From an uncultured Pelagibacteraceae bacterium (GTDB lineage: Bacteria; Pseudomonadota; Alphaproteobacteria; Pelagibacterales; Pelagibacteraceae): a stretch of DNA of 48,438 bases. Both the position numbers and the translations under genes were made by a program. The notes under the pieces are model-generated. The model saw nothing but the letters and a program-made list of their open reading frames with translations, was not told the origin of the DNA and ran no database searches. Position 1 is the first letter of the stretch, and every line of letters begins with the position of its first letter. Positions 1 to 11,263 of the stretch are shown piece after piece. The stretch covers positions 1 through 48,438 of the forward strand of contig CACDLR010000003.1 in the NCBI GenBank assembly GCA_902553695.1, in the 5' to 3' direction.

Positions 1-29
1 CCTTCAAACATAATTATACAAATAAATTT

Positions 30-115
30 TGGTGCGGTCAGAGAGACTCGAACTCTCATGGGCTAGGCCCACACGGCCCTCAACCGTGCCTGTCTACCAG
101 TTTCAGCATGACCGC
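30..115 (-). tRNA. tRNA-Leu (anticodon GAG), CCA encoded
   Basis: Reverse complement GCGGTCATGCTGAAACTGGTAGACAGGCACGGTTGAGGGCCGTGTGGGCCTAGCCCATGAGAGTTCGAGTCTCTCTGACCGCACCA folds as a class II tRNA with long variable arm; anticodon loop TTGAGGG. Confidence 0.95.
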
Positions 116-173
116 TTTAAATGCGTCAGATTAAATGAATGACAATTCTATTTCAAGTTGATAAGTTTTTATT

Positions 174-1163
174 ATGGATATTTCTGCAGAAATAAAAAAA
201 GTAACTGATCCAATTTATCAGAAAATTTCTAGTACAGTGCCAGAAATTGAATGGGCAACTCATGCTCCTTACGTATATAAAATTAATAAACTAAAAAAAG
301 AAAAGAACGCTGTAATACTTGCACACAATTACCAAACTCCTGAAATTTATCATGGCATATCCGACTTTTCTGCTGACTCTTTAGCCTTAGCTGTTCAAGC
401 TGCAAAAACAAAAGCGGATATAATAGTTATGTGTGGAGTTCATTTTATGGCTGAAACAGCAAAATTAATGAGCCCAAATAAAAAGGTATTGTTACCCGAT
501 ATGAGAGCTGGCTGTTCTTTATCATCATCAATTACGGGTGAGGATGTTAGAAATTTAAAAAAAAAATATCCTGGTGTACCTGTTGTTTCGTATGTAAATA
601 CATCTGCAGATGTTAAAGCAGAAACTGACGTTTGTTGTACATCAGCTAATGCTGTAAAAATTGTCAATAGTTTAGGTGTCAAAAAAGTTATTTTTTTACC
701 TGATGACTACTTAGCAAAATATGTCGCGTCCCAAACTGATGTAGAAATTATTTCATGGAAAGGAACATGTGAGGTTCATGAACAGTTCAATGATGAAGAA
801 ATAAATGAAATAAGAAAAAATAATCCTGGAATTAAAATTATTGCACATCCAGAATGTCCCCCCGATGTAATCAAAGCAAGTGATTTTACTGGATCAACAA
901 GTGGAATGATAAAATATGTAAAAGATAAACAGCCAGAAAAAGTTATGATGGTAACAGAGTGCTCAATGAGTGATAATGTCCAAGTGGATAATCCAAACGT
1001 TAAATTTATTAGACCATGTAATCTTTGTCCACATATGAAAAAAATTACGCTTCCAAAGATTCTAGATTGTCTAGAAAATGAAAAAAATGAAATAATAATG
1101 GATGGTGCCACTATAGAAAAGGCGAGAAATTCTGTAGAGAGAATGGTCAAAATTGGTCGTTAG
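174..1163 (+). CDS. nadA: Quinolinate synthase A
   Basis: NadA motifs: AHNYQTPEIYHGISDFSADSLALA, MCGVHFMAETAKLMSPNK, VCCTSANA, CNLCPHMKKITLPKI (Fe-S cysteines). Confidence 0.95.
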   Translation: MDISAEIKKVTDPIYQKISSTVPEIEWATHAPYVYKINKLKKEKNAVILAHNYQTPEIYHGISDFSADSLALAVQAAKTKADIIVMCGVHFMAETAKLMSPNKKVLLPDMRAGCSLSSSITGEDVRNLKKKYPGVPVVSYVNTSADVKAETDVCCTSANAVKIVNSLGVKKVIFLPDDYLAKYVASQTDVEIISWKGTCEVHEQFNDEEINEIRKNNPGIKIIAHPECPPDVIKASDFTGSTSGMIKYVKDKQPEKVMMVTECSMSDNVQVDNPNVKFIRPCNLCPHMKKITLPKILDCLENEKNEIIMDGATIEKARNSVERMVKIGR

Positions 1164-1167
1164 ATCA

Positions 1168-1995
1168 ATGCAAAAGATAAATCAAAAGTATATATCCTCT
1201 GTAGTTAAAAAAGCATTATTTGAAGATTTATCTCCTAAAGGAGACTTAACAACAAATCTTATAAATTCAAAAAATAAAATAGTTACTGCAAAGATAATTG
1301 CAAAACAAAATGGAATTATTTCTGGTCTAGATTTTTGCAAGACTGCTTTTAAATTAATTGGAAAAGAAACAGTTTTTAGAAAAAAAATTAAAGATGGAAG
1401 TAGAGTAAAAAAAAATAAAGTTATTGCTGAAATTAAGGCAAAAATTAAAACAATTTTAATAGCTGAAAGGACTGCACTAAACTTTCTAAATCATTCATCT
1501 GGAATTTCAACTTTAACTAACAAATACGTAAATAAAGTTGGTAAAGAAACAAAAATTTGTTGTACTAGAAAAACTACTCCTAATTTGAGGCTCCTTGAAA
1601 AATACGCTGTTAAAAAAGGAGGTGGTTTTAATCATAGATTTAACTTGAGTGATGAAATTTTAATTAAAGAAAACCATATAAGTTCGGATAAAAACCTAAA
1701 AAAATTAATTATTAAAGCTATTAAAACAAAAAAAATAATAACAGTAGAAATAGTAAATATAAATCAACTAAGGCAAATCATGAATTACAAATTTAAAAGA
1801 ATTTTATTTGATAATATGAGTATTAAACAATTAAAAAAATGTTTAAAGCTTTGTAAAAATAAATATGAAACTGAATATTCAGGAAATGCCAGTTTAAAAA
1901 ATATAATTAAAATATCAAAGACTGGTATAAACAGAATTTCTGTAGGAAATATTACACATAGTTCTAATAGTTTTGACTCAAGTTTATTAATTTAA
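1168..1995 (+). CDS. nadC: Nicotinate-nucleotide pyrophosphorylase (carboxylating)
   Basis: EDLSPKGDLTTNL, AERTALNFLNHSSGISTLT, CCTRKTTPNLRLLEKYAVKKGGGFNHRFNLSDEILIKENH; ATG at 1168 preferred over the upstream GTG at 1153. Confidence 0.95.
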   Translation: MQKINQKYISSVVKKALFEDLSPKGDLTTNLINSKNKIVTAKIIAKQNGIISGLDFCKTAFKLIGKETVFRKKIKDGSRVKKNKVIAEIKAKIKTILIAERTALNFLNHSSGISTLTNKYVNKVGKETKICCTRKTTPNLRLLEKYAVKKGGGFNHRFNLSDEILIKENHISSDKNLKKLIIKAIKTKKIITVEIVNINQLRQIMNYKFKRILFDNMSIKQLKKCLKLCKNKYETEYSGNASLKNIIKISKTGINRISVGNITHSSNSFDSSLLI

Positions 1996-4652
1996 TTTTT
2001 TTTTAATTCAGCTTGCGCGGCCGCAAGTCTAGCTATTGGAACTCTGTATGGTGAACACGATACATAATTTAAACCAATTTTTGAGCACAAATGTATACTC
2101 TTAGGATCTCCTCCATGTTCTCCGCAAATTCCTAATTTAATTTTTTTATTTTGCTTTTTTCCTTTTTGAGATGCAATTTGGATTAAGTCACCTACTCCAT
2201 CATCAATAGATATAAAAGGATCAATATCAAAAATCTTATTCTCAATATAATCATTTAAAAACTTACCGCTATCATCTCTACTTATACCAAAGGTAGTTTG
2301 TGTTAAATCATTTGTACCAAAACTAAAAAATTCAGCATGTTTTGCTATATCATCAGCTTTTATAGCAGCCCTTGGCAATTCAATCATAGTACCAACTAAG
2401 AAATCTATTTTAGTATTATGATTATTTTGAACCTCCCTAGCAGTTCTAATTACAAGATCTTTCATGATTTTAATTTCTGCTTCAGTTGAAACTAAAGGGA
2501 TCATAATTTCTGGAAAGGCAGATTTTATTTTCTTTTTTTTTAAATCTATTAAAGCTTCAAATATTGCACGACATTGCATTTGATAAATTTCAGGGAATGA
2601 AATTCCAAGTCTACATCCTCTATGTCCAAGCATAGGATTTTGTTCATGTAGTTCTAAAATTCTAGTGTTAATTTCATTTTTTGATACATTTAATGAAGAA
2701 GCCACATCTTCTATTTCTTTTATGCTTTTGGGAAGAAATTCATGCAATGGTGGGTCCAATAATCTAACAGTGACTGGCAATCCTTGCATAATTTTAAATA
2801 TTTCAAAAAAATCATCTCTCTGATGGGGTAATAATTTATTTAAAGCACTTGCTCTATCCTGCTTAGATTTGGAGAGTATCATCTGTCTTACTGACAAAAT
2901 CCTCTCTTCATCAAAAAACATATGTTCTGTTCTACACAAACCGATCCCCTCGGCTCCAAAATCTCTTGCAACCTTGCTATCTTGCATAGTCTCAGAATTT
3001 GCTCTAACTTTTAATTTTCTATATTTATCTGCCCACCTCATTATTTTTGAAAAATCACCTGATATTTCTGGCTTTACTGTTTTTACCTCGCCAACAATTA
3101 TTCTTCCTGTAGATCCATCAATAGTTATTAAGTCACCCTCTTTAATAGTAAAATGTTTAGTTTTAAAAATTTTTTTTTCATAATCTATTTCAATCTCACT
3201 TGAGCCTGAAACACACGGACGTCCCATTCCTCTAGCTACAACGGCTGCGTGACTTGTCATTCCTCCCCTCGCTGTAAGTATTCCCTTTGCAGCATGCATT
3301 CCATGTATATCTTCCGGCGATGTTTCTACTCTTACTAATATCGTATTTTGCATCATAGAATTTAATCTTTCTGCCTCATCAGAAGTAAAAACAACTTTAC
3401 CACTAGATGCTCCAGGAGAAGCCGGCAAACCTTTGGCTATTACATTTATATTTTCTTGTTCATCTAATGTAGGATGCAATAAGGAATCTAAAGAATTAGG
3501 ATCTAGTCTTAAAACTGCTTGTTTTTTTGAAATTAGCTTTTCTTTAACCATATCCACTGCAATCTTTACTGCTGATTTTGCTGTTCGTTTTCCAGATCTT
3601 GTTTGTAACATCCAAAGGATTTTATTCTCAACTGTAAATTCAACATCTTGCATATCTTTATAATATATTTCTAACTTTAATAAATTTTGTTTTAATTTTT
3701 TGTAAACAGCAGGCATGGCCTCTTCCATAGAAAATTTTTTATCTTTAGAATTTATTCTTGCTTTTTTAGTTATATGATGTGGTGTACGAGTACCCGCTAC
3801 AACATCCTCACCTTGAGCATTTATTAGATACTCTCCATAAATATCTTTGGTTCCATCAGATGGATTTCTTGTAAATACTACTCCAGTTGCACAGTCATTA
3901 CCCATATTTCCAAAAACCATTGACTGAATATTGACAGCCGTACCCCAGTCTGAAGGAATTTGATTTAATTTTCTATAAACTTTTGCTCTATTACTTTCCC
4001 AAGAAAGAAAAACTGCATATATCGCACCAATCAACTGATCATTAACATTTTGTGGGAATTCTTTTTTTGTTTTTTCTTTAATTAAATTTTTGAAATCATT
4101 AATTAAATTATCCCAATCGAACTCATCTAAATCGGTATCTAGAAGAACTCCTTTAGTTAATTTATAATTTTCTATTAACTCCTCAAAATTATAACTTTCT
4201 ATTCCTAAAACTACACTTGAATACATTTGAATGAACCTTCGATAGCTGTCTTTTGCGAATCTGGCATTTGAAGTTTTTTTTGCCAAGGCTTGAACTGTTT
4301 TATCATTAAGACCTAAATTTAAAATTGTATCCATCATTCCTGGCATTGAAACTCTCGCTCCAGATCTGACTGAGACTAATAAAGGATTTTTTAAGTCACC
4401 AAATTTTTTTTTTGTATTCTTCTCTATAGATTTTAATTCCTTATCAATTTGTTTAATTAATTTTATATTTAATTTTTTTTTGTTTTTATAAAATAAATGA
4501 CAAACTTCTGTTGAAATTGTAAAGCCAGGTGGGACCGGTAAACCTAGCCTTCCCATTTCTGCAAGATTTGCACCTTTTCCTCCTAAAATATTTTTAGGAT
4601 GTTTCATTTTTATAGAATCTTTAGAATTAAAATTAAATATTAGTTTTTGCAT
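1992..4652 (-). CDS. ppdK: Pyruvate, phosphate dikinase
   Basis: 886 aa; GGKGANLAEMGRLGLPVPPGFTISTEVC, GGMTSHAAVVARGMGRPCVSG, LGICGEHGGDPKSI. Confidence 0.97.
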   Translation of the reverse strand: MQKLIFNFNSKDSIKMKHPKNILGGKGANLAEMGRLGLPVPPGFTISTEVCHLFYKNKKKLNIKLIKQIDKELKSIEKNTKKKFGDLKNPLLVSVRSGARVSMPGMMDTILNLGLNDKTVQALAKKTSNARFAKDSYRRFIQMYSSVVLGIESYNFEELIENYKLTKGVLLDTDLDEFDWDNLINDFKNLIKEKTKKEFPQNVNDQLIGAIYAVFLSWESNRAKVYRKLNQIPSDWGTAVNIQSMVFGNMGNDCATGVVFTRNPSDGTKDIYGEYLINAQGEDVVAGTRTPHHITKKARINSKDKKFSMEEAMPAVYKKLKQNLLKLEIYYKDMQDVEFTVENKILWMLQTRSGKRTAKSAVKIAVDMVKEKLISKKQAVLRLDPNSLDSLLHPTLDEQENINVIAKGLPASPGASSGKVVFTSDEAERLNSMMQNTILVRVETSPEDIHGMHAAKGILTARGGMTSHAAVVARGMGRPCVSGSSEIEIDYEKKIFKTKHFTIKEGDLITIDGSTGRIIVGEVKTVKPEISGDFSKIMRWADKYRKLKVRANSETMQDSKVARDFGAEGIGLCRTEHMFFDEERILSVRQMILSKSKQDRASALNKLLPHQRDDFFEIFKIMQGLPVTVRLLDPPLHEFLPKSIKEIEDVASSLNVSKNEINTRILELHEQNPMLGHRGCRLGISFPEIYQMQCRAIFEALIDLKKKKIKSAFPEIMIPLVSTEAEIKIMKDLVIRTAREVQNNHNTKIDFLVGTMIELPRAAIKADDIAKHAEFFSFGTNDLTQTTFGISRDDSGKFLNDYIENKIFDIDPFISIDDGVGDLIQIASQKGKKQNKKIKLGICGEHGGDPKSIHLCSKIGLNYVSCSPYRVPIARLAAAQAELKKN

Positions 4653-6719
4653 TTAACCTTCAATTTTTGAAAAATTAAAAAAATTATCAAAGCTTTTACA
4701 CAACAAATTTAAAAGTTCTAGTCTGTTTTTTTTAATTAACTCATTTTCGTCATTAACTTTAACATTATCAAAAAATAAATTAACGTCTTGCTTGAATTTA
4801 AAAAGCTCTTTTAAGCTATCTTCATAATTATCATTTTTATCAAAATTTAAAAAATATTTCTTTGTTTCTTGAATTTTTTTATAAAGGTTTTTTTCGAAAT
4901 CATTTTTAAATAAGCCTGTATCAACAGTATCAGTTAATTCTAATTTATTTTTATTTATTTCATAGTTCAAAATGTTTGATGAACGTTTGTAAATTTCGAC
5001 CACATCTTTTCCAAGTTCTTTTTTAATATTTCGATTAAGTATTTCGGCTTTTTTATAACCATTATAAAGTTCATCAATATCATTTGATAAAATTGAGCTC
5101 TCAATTATATCTAATCTTATATCTTTATCTTTAGAATAATTTTTTAATCTATCTAAAATAAAATTATTTAATTCTTTTATTACGATTGTGATATCAAACT
5201 CATAACCTTGTTCTTTGTATAATGTAAGAGAGTAATTAATAATACTTCTTAATTTAATTTTAATCTTGTTTTCTACAATTAGTCTAACCAATGCAATTGT
5301 ATATCGTCTTAAGGCGTAAGGATCTCTTGATCCGGTAGGTATTAAACCAAGTCCAAAAAAACCCACAAGTGTGTCCAGTTTATCACTTAAAGAAAGAGTA
5401 ATACTATAAAGATTTTTTGGAACTCTGCTATCGAGCCCACTAGGTAAATAATGTTCAGAAATTGACTGACAAACTTCTTTTTCAAAACCTTGGGCTGCTG
5501 CAAAATAACCTCCCATAATGCCCTGTAATTCAGGAAATTCTGCAACTAAATCAGATTTTAAGTCTACTTTACAAATAGAGGAAGCAATTTCTATTTTCTC
5601 TTTACTAATCATAAATTCATCAGAAATCAGTGAACCTAAATTTTTAATTCTTTGAGTTTTTTCAAAATAAGACCCAAGTCCTTTAAAAAAATTAATTTTT
5701 TTTAAATCAGATAATTGTTTAATTAAGTTTTGTGATTTATTTCTATTCCAAAAAAACTCTGCATCATTAAGTCTGGCCTCAACTACTCTCTCATTTCCTA
5801 GTTTCACATATCCTTTTAAATCCTTTGTATCTGAAACTACTAGAAAAAAATTAGTAATATTCTGATTTTTATCAAATGTTGGAATATACTTTTGATGATT
5901 TTGCATTGTGATTACTAAAATTTCTTTAGGTATTTGCAAAAATTTTTTATCGAATTCACACAAAATAATTTTAGGTTTTTCCACTATATTAGTTATTTCA
6001 TTTATTAAATTTTCTTGGACATCAATTAACAAATTATTTCTTTTAGAAATTTTATTTAATTCGTTAAGAATAAATTCTTTTCTTTTATCTTGACTTAAAA
6101 TTATTTTTTTAGATTTAAAATAAGCATTATAGGATTTAAAGTTAGTAAAACTTTTTATTTTTTCCTCAAAATCTTTATCAACAAAGGTAAAGTTCGATGA
6201 TTTTAAATGATTATAACTAAAATCAATTTTTTTCCCATCAAATATAGCTAATATTGACTTTAAAGGCCTTCCCCAAAACATTTGGTTACTTCCCCATTTC
6301 ATAGATTTATTCCAATTAATTTTATCTAAGATCATTGGGAGATTTTCTTTTAATAAATCATAAGTATTTATTTTATATTCTGGAGTATTATAAAAGTAGA
6401 ATTCTCCTTTTTCAGTTGATTTTGAATATATTTTCGATTCTTTTATTTTATGAGATTTCAAAAAACCTTTTAAAGCTTCTGGTTTTGCATTTACTGAAGG
6501 TCCTTTTATTTCCTGCGATTTTTTTAAAACATTTTTTGAAATATGCTGAAAGTTAATTATTATTCTGTTAGGTGTCGAAAATGATGCAGTAGAACCTTTT
6601 ACTTTTAATTCGTGTTCTTTAAAAAACTTATTTAGATCTAAAAATAATTTTTCTCTTGCGTTAATTTGAAGGTTTGGAGGAATTTCTTCGCTAAAAAGTT
6701 CTAAAAAAAATTCTGACAT
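4653..6719 (-). CDS. glyS: Glycine--tRNA ligase beta subunit
   Basis: MSEFFLELFSEEIPP N-terminus, MKWGSNQMFWGRPLKSILAIFDG, FPELQGIMGGYFAAAQGFEKEV, GSRDPYALRR. Confidence 0.96.
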   Translation of the reverse strand: MSEFFLELFSEEIPPNLQINAREKLFLDLNKFFKEHELKVKGSTASFSTPNRIIINFQHISKNVLKKSQEIKGPSVNAKPEALKGFLKSHKIKESKIYSKSTEKGEFYFYNTPEYKINTYDLLKENLPMILDKINWNKSMKWGSNQMFWGRPLKSILAIFDGKKIDFSYNHLKSSNFTFVDKDFEEKIKSFTNFKSYNAYFKSKKIILSQDKRKEFILNELNKISKRNNLLIDVQENLINEITNIVEKPKIILCEFDKKFLQIPKEILVITMQNHQKYIPTFDKNQNITNFFLVVSDTKDLKGYVKLGNERVVEARLNDAEFFWNRNKSQNLIKQLSDLKKINFFKGLGSYFEKTQRIKNLGSLISDEFMISKEKIEIASSICKVDLKSDLVAEFPELQGIMGGYFAAAQGFEKEVCQSISEHYLPSGLDSRVPKNLYSITLSLSDKLDTLVGFFGLGLIPTGSRDPYALRRYTIALVRLIVENKIKIKLRSIINYSLTLYKEQGYEFDITIVIKELNNFILDRLKNYSKDKDIRLDIIESSILSNDIDELYNGYKKAEILNRNIKKELGKDVVEIYKRSSNILNYEINKNKLELTDTVDTGLFKNDFEKNLYKKIQETKKYFLNFDKNDNYEDSLKELFKFKQDVNLFFDNVKVNDENELIKKNRLELLNLLCKSFDNFFNFSKIEG

Positions 6720-6720
6720 A

Positions 6721-7602
6721 TTAAATTTGCGACGCTACCCATACTTTTCCAATATTTATTGTTAGCTCTCTAATTCTAGCTATATATTCTGCCCTTTGAG
6801 CTACGCTTATAACTCCTCTTGAGTCTAATATATTAAATACATGGCTAGCTTTTAAACACTGGTCATATGCTGGTAAAGAAAGTTTTTTTTCTGTTAATGT
6901 TTTTGCTTCATCTTCAAGCATATCAAAAATTTTAAATAAATTATCAGTATTTGCATATTCAAAATTATAAGCAGAAAACTCTTTTTCCGACTGGTGGAAA
7001 ACATCTTTGTAAAGTATTCCACGATCATTCCAATTTAATTCAAATATATTTTTTTTATTTTGTATAAACATGCACAACCTTTCTAGTCCATAAGTAATCT
7101 CCACCGAAACTGGATTACATTCAATTCCAGCCATTTGTTGAAAATAAGTGAATTGAGTAATTTCCATTCCATCACACCAAACTTCCCATCCTAATCCTGC
7201 AGCACCTAAGGTAGGGCTCTCCCAATCATCTTCAACAAATCTAATATCATGTTCGTCATGTTTTATACCTAAAGATATAAGACTGTTCAGATATAATTTT
7301 TTTATATTATCTGGTGATGGTTTTATTAAAACTTGAAATTGATAATAATGCTGTAATCTGTTTGGATTGTCTCCATATCTTCCATCAGTAGGTCGTCTTG
7401 ATGGTTGAACATAGGCAGTTCTCCATGGTTTTGTACCCAGCGATCTTAACGTGGTCGCGGGATGGAACGTTCCTGCACCAACTTCTAAATCATAAGGTTG
7501 TAAAATAATGCATCCTTGTTTGCTCCAATATTTTTGTAAATTTAATATTGCATCTTGAAATGATAAAATATTTTTTTTTGAATTTTTTTTGTTAGAAACC
7601 AT
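6721..7602 (-). CDS. glyQ: Glycine--tRNA ligase alpha subunit
   Basis: [68 protein letters not shown]. Confidence 0.97.
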   Translation of the reverse strand: MVSNKKNSKKNILSFQDAILNLQKYWSKQGCIILQPYDLEVGAGTFHPATTLRSLGTKPWRTAYVQPSRRPTDGRYGDNPNRLQHYYQFQVLIKPSPDNIKKLYLNSLISLGIKHDEHDIRFVEDDWESPTLGAAGLGWEVWCDGMEITQFTYFQQMAGIECNPVSVEITYGLERLCMFIQNKKNIFELNWNDRGILYKDVFHQSEKEFSAYNFEYANTDNLFKIFDMLEDEAKTLTEKKLSLPAYDQCLKASHVFNILDSRGVISVAQRAEYIARIRELTINIGKVWVASQI

Positions 7603-8401
7603 ATCTTTGCCAAATACTTCTTTCTTCTAGAATGCTAGCAATTTTTTCTACATTTTCCTCTGAAGAGGAAAGTTTTTTAGATATCCAGCTTTTTGGTTTT
7701 TCAAATTTTTTAATTATAATATCTTTTCCATATTTATCTTTTAAAACTTGGTTTATATTTCCTATTTCATCGATAAGTCCAAGTTCTTTGGCTTTTTTTC
7801 CTGACCAAAATTCTCCTGAAAATAATTCAACACCTGAATTTTTATCAAGTTTATTTTTTCTACTTTCTTCAACAACTTCAATAAAATCTTGGTGTATTTC
7901 CAATTGTATTTTTTTTAACCTTTCAATATCCTCGGGTTTCTCATCCATGAATGGGTCTAGTGTACTTTTATTTTTTCCTGCTGTGTAAACTCTTCTTTCG
8001 ACACCAATTTTTTTAATTAAATCCTTAAACCCAAAAGAAGAAAATATAACTCCTATTGATCCAATTATAGAACTTTGATTTGCATAAATCTCATCACCTG
8101 CACAAGCAATAAGATAGCCTCCCGAAGCTGCAACATCCTCAGCAAATACAATAACTTTTTTTTTATTTTCTTTCGCTTGTTCCCTTATAAAATTATAAAT
8201 AAGGTGTGATTGAACAGGAGATCCGCCTGGCGAATTGACAGTTATTGCAACAGCGGGGCTTTTTTTAATTGAAAATGCTTTTTTAATTATTTCCTCTTGT
8301 CCTGAAAAATCTAATCCTTGTCGAAATTTTCCAGCATTTCCGATTACTCCACTTAATCTTATATGAGGTATTATTTTTTTTTTTTTGAAAATAGAAAACA
8401 T
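7592..8401 (-). CDS. S49-family (SppA/SohB-like) signal peptide peptidase
   Basis: [50 protein letters not shown] catalytic region. Confidence 0.9.
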   Translation of the reverse strand: MFSIFKKKKIIPHIRLSGVIGNAGKFRQGLDFSGQEEIIKKAFSIKKSPAVAITVNSPGGSPVQSHLIYNFIREQAKENKKKVIVFAEDVAASGGYLIACAGDEIYANQSSIIGSIGVIFSSFGFKDLIKKIGVERRVYTAGKNKSTLDPFMDEKPEDIERLKKIQLEIHQDFIEVVEESRKNKLDKNSGVELFSGEFWSGKKAKELGLIDEIGNINQVLKDKYGKDIIIKKFEKPKSWISKKLSSSEENVEKIASILEERSIWQRYGF

Positions 8402-8510
8402 ATTAATGCTTAATAGATTTTATTAATAATATAAAGCTTACTTTTAGTTGAAGAAAATGGTGCGTCAATTGATAAGTGTAATAAATTCGATTATATATTA
8501 ACTTTATTCT

Positions 8511-9524
8511 ATGGGAACTGTAATCAAGTTAAGTAAAAAAATAAACAATTCTTATCTAGAATTAAAAAAATCTGTCGAAGATAAGCTTGTAATGGTTGAC
8601 GAGAGAATTGAACAGAAACTGCAAAGTAATGTTGATTTAGTCAAAAAAATGTCATCTTATCACCTTGATACAGGTGGAAAAAAATTAAGAGCTTTAATTA
8701 CTTTAGGATCTTCAAAATTATGCGGTTATCATAAAGGATCTAGAGATGTGAATTTTGCTGCTTGTGTAGAATTAATTCATTCGGCAACGCTAATGCATGA
8801 TGATGTCATTGATAATGGTGAAATCAGAAGAGGAAAAAAAACATTAAACAAAATTTGGGGAAACCAATCATCTATATTAGTCGGAGACTATCTTTTGAGC
8901 CGATGTTTTGAAATGATGGTAGAAGATGGTAATTTAGAAATATTAAAACTTCTTTCCTCTACATCTGCTTTGATATCGCAAGGTGAGATTTTACAATTAC
9001 AACATAGAGGTGATGTTGACATGTTGGAAGAGACATATCTAAAAATTATTTCCGATAAGACTGCTGCTTTATTTTTGGCTGCAGCAAAAATTGGGCCGAT
9101 AATTACTGAAAAAGAAAATAAATATAAAGATGCTTTAGAATCTTACGGTAAAAACCTTGGTCTAACATTTCAAATAGCAGATGATGCCTTGGATTATAAT
9201 TCTGATCTTAAGATGTTTGGAAAATATATTGGAAATGATTTTTTTGAGGGAAAAATTACACTCCCAATAATTTTACTTTTTCAAAAAATTAATGATAATC
9301 ATAAAAAATTACTTAAAGGTTTTTTTCTCAAAAATCATAGAACTGAAAAAGATCTTAAAATAGTCCTCGAGCTAATAAAAAATAACAATATAATTAGTGA
9401 ATGTTATAAAAAAGCTGACCACTATATAAACTTAGCATCGAATTCATTAAATATTTTTCAAAATGGGCAAGAAAAAGATATACTAAAAAATCTAACTACA
9501 TTTTCTTTGGAGAGGAATTTTTAA
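8511..9524 (+). CDS. ispB: Long-chain polyprenyl (octaprenyl-type) diphosphate synthase
   Basis: GGKKLRALITLGSSKL, LIHSATLMHDDVID (first Asp-rich motif), LTFQIADDALDY (second Asp-rich motif), GNDFFEGKITLPIILLF. Confidence 0.92.
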   Translation: MGTVIKLSKKINNSYLELKKSVEDKLVMVDERIEQKLQSNVDLVKKMSSYHLDTGGKKLRALITLGSSKLCGYHKGSRDVNFAACVELIHSATLMHDDVIDNGEIRRGKKTLNKIWGNQSSILVGDYLLSRCFEMMVEDGNLEILKLLSSTSALISQGEILQLQHRGDVDMLEETYLKIISDKTAALFLAAAKIGPIITEKENKYKDALESYGKNLGLTFQIADDALDYNSDLKMFGKYIGNDFFEGKITLPIILLFQKINDNHKKLLKGFFLKNHRTEKDLKIVLELIKNNNIISECYKKADHYINLASNSLNIFQNGQEKDILKNLTTFSLERNF

Positions 9525-10144
9525 GGATACAGAATTTGTTTTTTCCAAGAGTCTAAATGCTTTGAGTACTCTAATCTTTGATGAAGTCTTCCTTCTACAT
9601 CTTTCCAAAATTCTATTCTTTTAGGTGAAAGCAAAAAACCTGACCAATACTTTGGTCTTGGAACATTGTTTTGATCTCTAAATTTATTTTTATATTCCTC
9701 AATTTTATTTAAAAAAGCATTCCTCGTTTCCATAGGTTTTGACTGATTAGATGACCAAGCTCCTATTCTGCTTAAATAAGGTCTAGAATTAAAATATTCA
9801 TCTGCTTCTTTATCAGATATTTGAGAAATATTTCCAGAAATTCTTACTTGTCTTAATAAAGATTTCCAATGAAAACACATTGATGCTTTAGGTATTTTTT
9901 TTAAATCTGTTCCTTTTTTGCTACTTAAATTAGTAAAAAAAACAAAACCATTAATATTAAATTCTTTTAGAAGAACCATTCTAACATCTGGCTGGTTAGA
10001 CTCGTTTACCGTAGCTAATGCAACAGCATTTGGATCATTAATTTCATTTTTTTCAGCTTCAAGCATCCATTGTTTAAAAACAACAAATGGATCATCTTCG
10101 TTCATGAAACAGCTATCTAGCCCTAAATTATTTTTTTTATTCAT
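9521..10144 (-). CDS. pdxH: Pyridoxamine 5'-phosphate oxidase
   Basis: [75 protein letters not shown]. Confidence 0.95.
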   Translation of the reverse strand: MNKKNNLGLDSCFMNEDDPFVVFKQWMLEAEKNEINDPNAVALATVNESNQPDVRMVLLKEFNINGFVFFTNLSSKKGTDLKKIPKASMCFHWKSLLRQVRISGNISQISDKEADEYFNSRPYLSRIGAWSSNQSKPMETRNAFLNKIEEYKNKFRDQNNVPRPKYWSGFLLSPKRIEFWKDVEGRLHQRLEYSKHLDSWKKQILYP

Positions 10145-10177
10145 AATTTCGACAAATTAAACTATATAACACATATA

Positions 10178-11263
10178 ATGTCATTTAATACTTTTGGAAA
10201 GATTTTTAGATTTACCACCTGGGGAGAGTCTCATGGACCGGCTATAGGGTGTATTATTGATGGTTGTCCACCAAATATACAAATTGGAGCTGCAGATATT
10301 CAGAAAGAATTAAATAAAAGAAGACCGGGTCAAAGTAAATTTGTCACTCAAAGAAAAGAAAAAGATTTAGTTCATATAATGTCAGGAGTATTTGAGGGCA
10401 AAACAACAGGAACACCAATATCATTAATAATTTATAACGAGGATCAGAAATCTAGGGACTATGAAACTATAAAATCTAAATTTAGACCAGGTCATGCAGA
10501 CTACACCTACTTTATGAAATATGGAATACGAGACTATAGAGGTGGTGGAAGACAGTCAGCTAGAGAGACAGCTGCAAGGGTTGCGGCTGGTGCAGTTGCA
10601 AAAAAAGTTTTAGAAAATAAAATCGGTAAAAAATATAAAGTTATTGGAGCTGTTACTCAGATTGGTATTTTAGGGAGTAATCCAAGTAATTGGAACGAAA
10701 AATTTATTGGAAAAAATTCTTTTTTCTGCCCAGATAAAAAAATTTTAAAACTTTGGGAAAAATACCTCTTAGCAATTAGAAAGGCTGGCTCTTCTTGTGG
10801 AGCTATAATAGAAATCAGAGTAAAAGGTATACCAACTGGTTTAGGTGCTCCAATTTATTCAAAATTAGACATGGATATAGCATCAGCGATGATGAGTATA
10901 AATGCTGTAAAAGGAGTTAATATTGGATCTGGAATGAATTCTGCTAAATTAACTGGTGAGGAAAATTCAGATGAAATTTTTAAAAAAGGTAAAAAAACAA
11001 TTTTTAAAACTAACAATGCTGGTGGAATTTTAGGAGGTATATCAACTGGGCAGGACATAATCGTTTCATTCGCAGTGAAACCAACATCATCAATTCTTAA
11101 AGAGAGAAGAACAATTGATAAAAAAGGTAAAAATACATCTATTTCTGTTAAAGGTAGACATGATCCTTGTGTTGGAATTCGTGCTGTTCCAATTGGTGAA
11201 GCAATGATGCATTGTGTATTATTGGATCACTACCTTATGAATAAAGCTCAGTGCGGAAATTAA
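10178..11263 (+). CDS. aroC: Chorismate synthase
   Basis: [66 protein letters not shown]. Confidence 0.98.
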   Translation: MSFNTFGKIFRFTTWGESHGPAIGCIIDGCPPNIQIGAADIQKELNKRRPGQSKFVTQRKEKDLVHIMSGVFEGKTTGTPISLIIYNEDQKSRDYETIKSKFRPGHADYTYFMKYGIRDYRGGGRQSARETAARVAAGAVAKKVLENKIGKKYKVIGAVTQIGILGSNPSNWNEKFIGKNSFFCPDKKILKLWEKYLLAIRKAGSSCGAIIEIRVKGIPTGLGAPIYSKLDMDIASAMMSINAVKGVNIGSGMNSAKLTGEENSDEIFKKGKKTIFKTNNAGGILGGISTGQDIIVSFAVKPTSSILKERRTIDKKGKNTSISVKGRHDPCVGIRAVPIGEAMMHCVLLDHYLMNKAQCGN

